Below, piece by piece: positions 9,563-16,168 of a DNA stretch of 18,760 nucleotides (its first letter is position 1; every line of letters starts with the position of its first letter). This DNA comes from Chalciporus piperatus (lineage: Eukaryota > Basidiomycota > Agaricomycetes > Boletales > Boletaceae): assembly GCA_038093975.1 (NCBI GenBank), contig JBBPTG010000373.1:1-18760 (forward strand). Direction: 5' to 3'. A model generated the notes under the pieces. The model was given only the letters and a program-made list of their open reading frames with translations. It did no database searches and was not told the origin of the DNA. The position numbers and the translations under genes were made by a program.

Positions 9563-9785
9563 AACCTTCCCTACCGTACCCGAACCCGCCAGACCCGTAC
9601 GCCAAAACCCGCGGTGTAACCCGTACCCGTGGCGAACCCTACCGACCTCAGATTCGATTTTATGGCCAAACGCGCACATCAGGCGCTCAACCGAACGTAC
9701 GGAGGAGCTCGCAGGGGATCAGCCGAGCGTATGAAAACGGTTGTTTACTCTTGACGTGCACTCACACCACCGCAGGACGTGATCG

Positions 9786-10076
9786 ATGGCCCGTGGCAAG
9801 AAAATCTCTGAAGACCTTGCATGGGCAATAATCTACATGCACTATGTATCGGGCATGGATGTCGCAGACATCAGTCATGTCATAATGCTACCTGAACAGA
9901 CTATCTACCGCATCATCGAGTATCATTGTCGGACTGGCCTCGTCAAATCACACAATGTGTCTGCCCATTTGCGTGAGGGGATACTAGGTCAGGATGATCT
10001 CCAGGTACACGGAACATGTTGTTTACTCCACTGGTCTCGTTCTCAAGGTCCTTTCAGTTTATCGAAGGATGCCTCG
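9786..10076 (+). pseudogene. Tc1/IS630-like DDE transposase, N-terminal fragment cut by Gypsy-1
   Basis: Starts MARGKKISEDLAWAII at 9786; exon 1 ends at 10004 (phase 0), intron 10005-10057 (GTACAC...TTTCAG), then FIEGCL before the frame runs into the LTR at 10077. About 79 codons remain. The order (MARGK-x-ISEDL start, helix-turn-helix with the T-I-Y-R-I-I recognition helix, then D-D-L-Q-F-I-E-G-C-L) matches the N-terminal DNA-binding region of IS630/Tc1-type DDE transposases common in mushroom genomes. The catalytic DDE domain should lie beyond the two nested retrotransposons, outside the window. The splice is supported because it gives the family's usual continuation. No terminal repeat of this element could be identified in 1852-2015 or 9650-9785. 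Confidence 0.72.
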
Positions 10077-10246
10077 TGTTACAATCACTCATTCTTTCCT
10101 TCCCCATTACCTTGTACTAAGTCCTAGTCGCTGGTTCGAGTCCTGCCTAGGCCTCCCATTCCTTACCTTGCTTTAGTCAGCGAACATTCCTTAATGTTCT
10201 TTCACCTTCCACGCTTCGTCATCGCTGACTCGTATGCTTACCGAGC

Positions 10247-10255
10247 ATGACTCAT
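10247..10255. promoter_or_regulatory. ATGACTCAT bZIP (Gcn4/AP-1-like) site in Gypsy-1 LTR
   Basis: A perfect 9-bp palindromic ATGACTCAT lies 72 bp upstream of the TATA box. A related TGACTCG is about 20 bp upstream of it. This is the consensus bound by Gcn4-type bZIP activators in fungi; regulation by amino-acid starvation or stress is inference. Confidence 0.5.
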
Positions 10256-10326
10256 TCTTATTCGTCATGACTTGTTCTTACATATTCTGACTTGTTCTAT
10301 GCCTGCCCTTAACTCGTTTCTTCACT

Positions 10327-10334
10327 TATATAAA
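10327..10334 (+). promoter_or_regulatory. TATA box of Gypsy-1 LTR
   Basis: TATATAAA inside the LTR. Transcription would start about 30 bp downstream, giving a leader of roughly 610 nt before the gag ATG at 10978 with only one ATG (10604) in it. Confidence 0.6.
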
Positions 10335-10977
10335 CCCTCGAGTTTCCTCCTGTAACCCTAAGTTAGACCTACACAATCTAGCTTGGTCATTCCTCGCTTC
10401 CTTTGAACCCTCTGAGAGTCACCGTCCCACTCTTGAACGGACGCTAGGCCTTAACGTGGACATCCCATCGTTAGGCTACCTTTGAAACCCTTGTCTTTGA
10501 CTAGGCTTTTGTGTCTACGCTTTGACCTACCCGGTACAAGCGTAACAAAAGGTCTAACTTACCCTTGAAGGCTACCTTCGCTGTAGACCTCCACCATTTC
10601 CCAATGACCTTGCCTCAACACCTCTCGCTGGCCTCCCACGAGAGATCGCTAATCCACAGAACCCCGAATCCTCTGACTCGGGCTCACCTGAAGAGGAAAA
10701 CTCCTCTAACCCCTACGACACCTCAGATCTTTACGACGAACCAATCACCACCCAAGAGGAACAAGAAGAAACCCTTCACCTCTCCCACGAATTTTCCTCA
10801 GCTGTAACCATCCCAAGGTCACCAACACCACCGTCACCAACCCCAATATCCCGAAGAGCACCACAGTTCCCTGTGTCGCCTGCTCCCCCACGAACCCCAG
10901 CTTTCCCCACTCCTTCCCTTCCCGCGCCCGCATTTGCACCAGGAGCGTATCAGGTACCCCCTACCTTCGTAAACCCC

Positions 10978-11886
10978 ATGTCTTCCTCCAAACCCACTGA
11001 ACTCCGCATCGGAGCCCCAGACGCCTTTGATGGCTCCTTTGAAAAGAGCACTGCTTGGATGAATTCCATCCAATTCTATCTCACTGTCAATGGTGACGTA
11101 TACAACACCGACCCCAAGAAGATCGCCTTTGCGCTATCTTACATGTCCAAAGGATCAGCAGCCACTTGGGCTGCCACCTTCCGCCGCAAAGCCATCACCG
11201 GCGCCACTGTCACAATGGGAACCTGGGCTCAGTTTATCACTGATTTCGAAACCGCATTCAAACACCACGACACCGTAGGAAACGCCGTCGCCTGGCTCTC
11301 TACCAAACGAATGAAACCTCTCAAGAATGGAGAGTATTCTCCCTCCCTCCCAGAATTCATTTCGAGCTTCCAGAATCAAGTCGCCTTATCAGGCATCACC
11401 GATAACAATGTCCTAATCGGATACTTTTCCGCAGGCATACCCGTCTCCCTCATGAGACGAGTCAACAGCATGGACACTGTCCCTACCACGATTGAGGATT
11501 GGTACAAATGCACTACCCAGTTCCAGACCCAATGGGAACACGCCAATGAAATCGCGAATCGCAATCGCAACCCTGCCAAGCCATTCCGTCCGTTCTCCTC
11601 CACCAACCACTCTACCCCTGCCAGGGACCCCAATGCCATGGACGTCGACGTCATCCGTATCTCCAAACTCACTCCTGAAGAGCGGAAACGCTGCCAGGAG
11701 AAAGGGCTCTGCTTCCGCTGCAGGAAAGCTGGACATCGGTCCAACGCATGCCCAGAGTTCTCCTCGAACCAGAAAACCCCGAAGAAGGTTCAGAAGGTTG
11801 AGGAAGAAATTCCCTCGCTAATCGAGATAGATGATGAGGATGAAACCACTGTTCGTAAAGTAGCCTTTGTCACAAAGGGTTTTTAG
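10978..11886 (+). CDS. gag: Gypsy-1 Gag
   Basis: From ATG 10978 the protein is 302 residues. It has a retrotrans_gag-type capsid region (FDGSFEKSTAWMNSIQFYL near residue 20; later WAQFITDFETAF) and a zinc knuckle CFRCRKAGHRSNAC starting at residue 245 (C-x2-C-x4-H-x4-C), then an acidic tail ending KGF-stop. The same frame is open for 140 more codons upstream, from 10558 just after the LTR, with an acidic then proline-rich composition (PESSDSGSPEEENSS; later SPTPPSPTPISRRAP) that looks like a real Gag N-terminus but has no ATG. The true start may thus be a non-AUG codon, or ATG 10604 in the neighbouring frame followed by a lost or gained base. It leads into pol by a -1 slip. Confidence 0.85.
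   Translation: MSSSKPTELRIGAPDAFDGSFEKSTAWMNSIQFYLTVNGDVYNTDPKKIAFALSYMSKGSAATWAATFRRKAITGATVTMGTWAQFITDFETAFKHHDTVGNAVAWLSTKRMKPLKNGEYSPSLPEFISSFQNQVALSGITDNNVLIGYFSAGIPVSLMRRVNSMDTVPTTIEDWYKCTTQFQTQWEHANEIANRNRNPAKPFRPFSSTNHSTPARDPNAMDVDVIRISKLTPEERKRCQEKGLCFRCRKAGHRSNACPEFSSNQKTPKKVQKVEEEIPSLIEIDDEDETTVRKVAFVTKGF
11877..11883 (+). promoter_or_regulatory. -1 ribosomal frameshift site GGGTTTT (gag-pol, Gypsy-1)
   Basis: In gag phase the bases read aaG GGT TTT TAG: a canonical X XXY YYZ heptamer with the gag stop codon immediately after. Sliding back one base gives GGG TTT TTA GAC, which is the pol frame, open to the protease. Pol has no ATG before 11961, so a Gag-Pol fusion made by this slip is the simplest reading. 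Confidence 0.8.
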
Positions 11887-14285
11887 ACCGGGAAGCTCTG
11901 CCGACGCAAGCTTCCCCAGTCACGTGTGCACCTGTACTTGTAAAGTCGCGAAAGCGCTCTATGCAAATTCCCATACAGATTATCGTTCCCTCGCACACGA
12001 TGAAAGCCGTCGAAACCCACGCCCTCATTGATAGCGGCGCAGACATCTCCTGTATCGACTGGGGCTTTATACGAAGAAATCGAATCCCCACTACTCGACT
12101 TGAAACCCCTATTCGAGTCCGAAACGTCGACCAGACCGCAAACAAAAGCGGGATGATACTCTTCACCACCACCCTCTTCCTTGACATCGAAGGAATCGCA
12201 CAAGAAGTAATCTTCCACGTCATGAATTGCGGAAATGAGAACGTCATCCTAGGACTCCCATGGCTTGAAAAAGCTAATCCAACCATCGATTGGCGCTGAT
12301 GTACCCTCTCGCTGTCAGAGTCCATCGACAAGTCAAAGAAGTTGTATACCATACATGCTGCAGCCTGTAAAGCCAACGACCAACTCTTCACTCGACCTAC
12401 CCCTCCTCCTCGACACTCTTATGTAACCCCGGAAGTCGATAAACTTGAACAACTCTATGACTACCTGGACTCTGAAACCGAATCCACCTTTCTTAACCGC
12501 GCTTACGAAAACCACACTCTAAACTGCATTATTCGTTGCGGTTCACGCTTTGTCCCCAATCATGTTGTCGCTCGCCTTACCCGAGCTACTGAACTCGCAA
12601 TCGCGGCCGAACTGGCCAAACCCAAACCTATCCTCCCAAAAGAATATGCCAAATATGCCTCAGTTTTCGATGAACCCTCGGCTGGTCACCTTCCTCCATC
12701 TCGGGTTTATGACCACGAGATTAACCTGAAGGAATCCTTTGTCCCTAAAATTGGAAAACTTTATCCGCTATCTCCGGATGAAAAGAAAGCCACAGAAGAC
12801 TTCCTCGAAGAGAACCTGCGTACAGGAAAGATATGTCCTTCCAATTCCCCCCAAGCATCCCCCTTCTTCTTCGTCAAAAAGAAAGATGGAAAACTCCGCC
12901 CCTGCCAAGACTATCGATATCTCAACGAACATACCACCCGAGATGCGTACCCACTTCCCCTCATCGGAGATCTTGTCGACAAATTGAAAGACGCCAAAGT
13001 CTTTACCAAGTTTGATGTGCGATGGGGTTACAACAATGTCCGCATCAAAGACGGACACCAGTGGAAAGCCGCTTTCCTCACCCACAAAGGCCTCTTTGAA
13101 CCGACTGTGATGTTCTTTGGACTGAACAACTCCCCGGCCACCTTCCAACGCTTCATGAACGACTCTTTTCGAGACATGATAGCTGAAGGGTGGCTCGTCA
13201 TCTATATGGACGACCTTCTCATCTTTTCTCCCGACGATGCTACTCACACCGCTCGCACGCAACGAGTCCTCAAACGGATGCAAGAGCTAGATCTCCATCT
13301 TCGTTTAGAAAAATGCAACTTCGCCGTAAACGAAGTAGAATATCTTGGCATGATCGTCCGCCCCGGAGAGCTTGCCATGGACCCCGTCAAACTTGACGGC
13401 ATCTCTCAATGGCCCATTCCCACTACCGTTAAGGAAGTTCGCTCATTCCTTGGCTTTGCCAACTTCTATCGACGCTTCATCCCAAATTACTCCTTAGTCG
13501 CCCGCCCTTTGATTGACCTGACCAAAAAGGATCATCGATGGGACTGGAGCAACACCTGCCAAGATGCCTTCGCCCGTCTAAAACAGATGTTCCTGGCGAA
13601 ACCCGTCCTACGCTTCCCAGACCTTTCCAAACCCTTCGCCATCGCAACTGATGCCTCCAAATTTGCCTCTGGAGGTATACTCCTCCAAACCGACGCCAAC
13701 GGCGATTGGCACCCTTGTTCCTATCTCTCCCAGTCCTTTGGTGATGCTGAACGGAACTACGATATCTATGATCGTGAACTCCTCGCTGTGATCCGTGCAC
13801 TGAAAACCTGGCGACATTATCTCCACGGCTCTCCCTTCCCTGTCCAAGTTTTCACTGATCACAAAAACCTGACCTACTTTCGCCAACCCCAGAATCTGAA
13901 CCGCCGGCAAGCCCGCTGGCTCCTCGATCTTGCTGACTTTGACCTGAAAATGATTCATGTTCCCGGCTCATCCCTCGCCGGTCCCGATGCCTTATCTAGG
14001 CGTGCTGATCACTTTCCCACCAACGCCGATGACAATGCGGGTACCACTCTACTACCACCCTCCCTATTTGTCCGTGTCATTGACGCCGCCATGAACAACC
14101 ACATTTCCAGTCTTTCCAAAGATGACCCATTTCTCCTCACCGCATTACAAGCCATTGACGGCGATATCCCAGCGCCATTCCGATCCCAGTTGGCTGACTG
14201 GCAGATGAACAACGGCATCCTGACCTACCAAGGTCACGTTTACATCCCACCGGACGAGAACTTACGTCGCACTGTCGTCCAACGC
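11883..14285 (+). pseudogene. pol: Gypsy-1 Pol: protease, reverse transcriptase, RNase H; one stop, truncated before integrase
   Basis: The -1 frame runs from the slippery site. Aspartic protease: LIDSGADISCID at about 12024-12060 and VILGLPWL near 12245. A single in-frame TGA at 12297-12299 follows PTIDWR. The aligned stretch in Gypsy-2 reads IDWNRGT, so the stop replaces an arginine, probably CGA to TGA. Reverse transcriptase follows: FFVKKKDGKLRPCQDYRYLN, KFDVRWGYNN (first Asp), NNSPATFQRFMN, and YMDD at 13203-13214. RNase H: ATDAS near 13644, YDRELLAV near 13765, TDHKNL near 13854, ending GPDALSRRAD. A short linker follows, then the frame enters the Gypsy-2 LTR at 14286 and stops at 14414. 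The HHCC and DDE integrase are absent here. It would have made cDNA in virus-like particles. Confidence 0.88.
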
Positions 14286-14456
14286 TGTTACGAACGCTCC
14301 ATTCCTTATCCTAATCACCCCTACATTCCATTACGCTTACTAGGTTTCTCTTCGTTTCTTGGACTTAGTCGTTTCACTTTCTCTTTTGTTATCTTATCTT
14401 ATCGCATCACGTGACTTACTTACATAAGCTAGGTCTAGACCTTTGCTTACTAACTG

Positions 14457-14570
14457 ATGACTCACCGCTCACTCGTCAGCATCAGTCAGCATTACTCATC
14501 ATATGACTCACGCTTACTCATTCCGCAGTAGAGCTAGTTACGCCATTGGCTAGTAGTCAGTATGAGTCAT
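14457..14570. promoter_or_regulatory. cluster of three ATGACTCA bZIP-type sites in Gypsy-2 LTR
   Basis: ATGACTCA at 14457-14464, ATGACTCA at 14503-14510 and the palindromic ATGAGTCAT at 14562-14570 lie 55 to 168 bp upstream of the TATA box. Further TCAGTCAG-type half sites lie between them. Gypsy-1 has the same site in the same relative place. Confidence 0.55.
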
Positions 14571-14624
14571 ACCCAGTCACCTACGATAAGGTTTAGTCAC
14601 AACATGTACAAACATTGACAATAG

Positions 14625-14632
14625 TATATAAA
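14625..14632 (+). promoter_or_regulatory. TATA box of Gypsy-2 LTR
   Basis: TATATAAA, followed by a transcript leader that contains no ATG until 16169. Confidence 0.6.
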
Positions 14633-14847
14633 CCTGGGTCGACAAGCACTGGACTCCCCAGTCTTGTTCTCCTGGAGTTTCCTCATCGAACCTCAGCCAA
14701 GTTCATCGGCTCGCTATTGTCTAGTGTGAGTCTTAGCTCTTAGTTGAGTTGAGTCGTTTCATTAGAACAAGACTAATATTTTCTTTTTGTCTTAGCGTCT
14801 CGTCGCTACCACACGTGTCTTGTACGCCACTTCATCGTTGATCACTA

Positions 14848-14904
14848 GTGGGTACCGCGCTGCTTGTTCGCGCCTTGTCATCGCTGACTTTATTTTTGAA
14901 TAAG
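14848..14904 (+). other. candidate 57-bp intron that would create an AUG at its junction
   Basis: Donor GTGGGT (fits fungal GTRNGT) at 14848, branch-like GCTGAC at about 14882, T-rich tract, acceptor ATAAG ending at 14904. Joining A14847 to TG at 14905 makes ATG with A at -3, in frame with the 308-codon open frame that otherwise has no start. A second candidate intron, 14726-14795 (GTGAGT...CTTAG with CTAAT branch), lies upstream. The AAG acceptor is less usual, so this is a hypothesis. Confidence 0.35.
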
Positions 14905-15830
14905 TGTCGAGCAACCCCGCCGCATCTTCGCGCGCCGCGTCCCCTGTCCCTTCCATCCAGTGGAACGGGATACTTGATCTCCCCGCTGTCGAGAGCAACC
15001 CCGACTTCCTCAACGTCATCGCGAAGCTCGGAAACGCTGTAGAGGCATATCCAGCCTTTACCAACATCATCGCGGATCTCGAGCGAGAGAACGCCCGTAT
15101 CCAAGAAGAAGTCGCTCAGACCCAAGCACTAGTCGAGGAAGAACGAAGGAGAATCATCGAGGAGTACTCAGTGCCCATCGCGCCAAGGCCTGACTACTCT
15201 GACCTTTACGTTGACTGGCTAGAAGAACCGGTAATACCTCCTTACCCACGTCACGTATCAACTGTTAACCCCGCCGATCTTCAGATCGACCGTCGTCGCT
15301 ACCCTTCACTCCCGCCTATTGAGGCTATTCGGGCACCGTTGCCGCCCAACCCCCAGCAGATACTAGCCGACGCCTTCGGCGTTGAAGAATTATACTACCG
15401 TGCCTCCTCCATCCCCAGAGCCCCAACCCCGCTCGCTGAGCCCGTCGATTGGACTGCCGTCGACGAGGATCTTCTTGCTCTTCAACACCAATTTCCCATT
15501 GGAGTCTCTGGTCGTACGGAAAGTTTCCGTCGCGCTCTCTATCGTACGCTTATATCCCCGGCAGGTGAGAAATCGATTCGAGAGAACATTGACGATCGGG
15601 TACGTCAACGCCGACGAAGCGACAGGCTACTTAGAGGTATCCCAGAGAACGCCGGTATACGTATTAAGGAGAGGGTATCAACCCCGCGTCCTACTCGCCG
15701 CACTCGCCGTCCTAAGCCTCTTGTTCCCCTTAGGAGAATTCGTGCAGCGCAGCTTACTGGTCTCCCTCCTACTTTCGTACCTTACCTTCGGCCACGTACT
15801 TCTCTCCGGCGACCTTCGCGTTACATTTGA
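14905..15830 (+). CDS. Gypsy-2 leader open frame, unrecognised protein without genomic ATG
   Basis: A 308-codon frame opens immediately after an in-frame TAA (14901-14903) and contains no ATG. It begins (G/A)TG-SSNPAASSRAASPVPS, then has a helix-forming, charged stretch (ADLERENARIQEE, VEEERRRIIEEYS) that could be a short coiled coil. A tyrosine/proline-rich middle follows, then a strongly basic C-terminal part (RQRRRSDRLLRG, RPTRRTRRPKP). This composition, charged helix then Arg-rich tail, is protein-like and not that of a random leader. Start: a spliced AUG, the GTG at 14904 (poor context), or another near-cognate codon. I do not recognise the family. It could be a separate ORF or an N-terminal extension of Gag. 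Confidence 0.45.
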
Positions 15831-16125
15831 CTTCGCCTACATACTCGTATCTCACAGAAATCGTCCGATAGCACCACCTACTCCTCCCCTTTCCCCTGTT
15901 GTATCACAAGCGGAACTTGAAGAAGAGGATAGAGAATCGGTACCAGGATTAGTAGAGTCTGACAGTGAAGACGAAGGAGGACTAAGAGAGACAAACGCAC
16001 CAGGAGTACAACTGTACTATCCCGCGCCTCATTCCATCAGAAGAAGCATTCCACCGCCACCTTATCAGAGAGACGCCCCTGCTTCGTTATCAGGAGAAAC
16101 CCTTGAAGGATCTCAGGAGATCTGA
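15382..16125 (+). CDS. second Gypsy-2 leader open frame, acidic/proline-rich C-terminal part
   Basis: This frame is +1 relative to the preceding one and overlaps it for 449 bp. Its first half is probably a shadow of the other frame, but after about 15850 it becomes protein-like: RNRPIAPPTPPLSPVV, then acidic ELEEEDRESVP and ESDSEDEGG, then proline-rich RRSIPPPPYQRD, ending at TGA 16125, 43 bp before the gag ATG. It also lacks ATG. The most economical reading is that the two frames are one coding unit joined by a splice, a programmed shift or a single-base indel between about 15700 and 15860. A 292-bp intron 15566-15857 (GTGAGA...CACAG) would have the right length for the phase but would remove the basic region, so it is not favoured. 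Confidence 0.35.
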   Translation: MKNYTTVPPPSPEPQPRSLSPSIGLPSTRIFLLFNTNFPLESLVVRKVSVALSIVRLYPRQVRNRFERTLTIGYVNADEATGYLEVSQRTPVYVLRRGYQPRVLLAALAVLSLLFPLGEFVQRSLLVSLLLSYLTFGHVLLSGDLRVTFDFAYILVSHRNRPIAPPTPPLSPVVSQAELEEEDRESVPGLVESDSEDEGGLRETNAPGVQLYYPAPHSIRRSIPPPPYQRDAPASLSGETLEGSQEI

Positions 16126-16168
16126 AATAAAAATCTAGTTTTATCCCTTCCATTCTAGTGCATCAAGA

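Larger units (their letters stand above)
2024..9641. mobile_element. MITE-B: inverted copy of MITE-A, split by the KDZ element
   Basis: MITE-B begins TAGGGTTCGTCACGGG at 2024 and ends CGAACCCTA at 9641. It is flanked by its own perfect 8-bp duplication CCGACCTC (2016-2023 and 9642-9649), so it is an independent insertion rather than a local inverted duplication of MITE-A. Its own sequence is 2024-3105 plus 9571-9641 (1153 bp, with 9563-9570 being the second copy of the KDZ target duplication). The first 533 bp (2024-2556) match MITE-A (1843-1311) with no difference seen, and the far end differs at one base; the middle is diverged. Confidence 0.85.
10077..10547 (+). repeat. Gypsy-1 5' LTR
   Basis: Starts TGTTAC and ends GTAACA, a perfect 6-bp terminal inverted repeat with TG...CA tips, 471 bp. 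The left boundary coincides exactly with the break in the Tc1/IS630-like exon. A TATA box (TATATAAA, 10327-10334) and a bZIP-type ATGACTCAT (10247-10255) lie inside. No convincing tRNA primer site beginning TGG was seen right after it, so the right boundary rests on the inverted tip and on the gag frame opening at 10558. Confidence 0.72.
10077..14285 (+). mobile_element. Gypsy-1: Ty3/gypsy LTR retrotransposon, 5' portion
   Basis: Contains a 5' LTR, gag with a CCHC knuckle, a -1 slippery site, and pol with aspartic protease, reverse transcriptase and RNase H in the Ty3/gypsy order. The integrase is missing because Gypsy-2 is inserted at 14286. It is itself inserted in an exon of a Tc1/IS630-like transposase. 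The 3' part and 3' LTR should lie to the right of the window. One in-frame stop in pol shows some decay. Confidence 0.88.
14286..14769 (+). repeat. Gypsy-2 5' LTR (right boundary uncertain)
   Basis: The left tip TGTTAC coincides with the break in Gypsy-1 pol and matches the Gypsy-1 tip. The right boundary is a guess at GAACA (14765-14769), giving 484 bp, similar to the 471-bp Gypsy-1 LTR. The alternative is an LTR reaching about 14842-14847, just before TGGGTACCGCG, which could be a tRNA primer site. The 3' LTR lies outside the window, so the end cannot be fixed here. A TATA box at 14625-14632 is inside. Confidence 0.5.

Noticed and set aside
10133..10143. Perfect tRNA-type B box GGTTCGAGTCC in the Gypsy-1 LTR
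   Set aside because: No A box at the right distance and no acceptor stem, so no tRNA or SINE head can be folded around it.
12768..13283. 171-codon minus-strand frame across Gypsy-1 pol
   Set aside because: Antisense of the reverse transcriptase, whose plus-strand motifs are unmistakable.
15390..15608. 72-codon minus-strand frame in the Gypsy-2 leader
   Set aside because: No recognisable feature and it lies opposite the longer sense frame.
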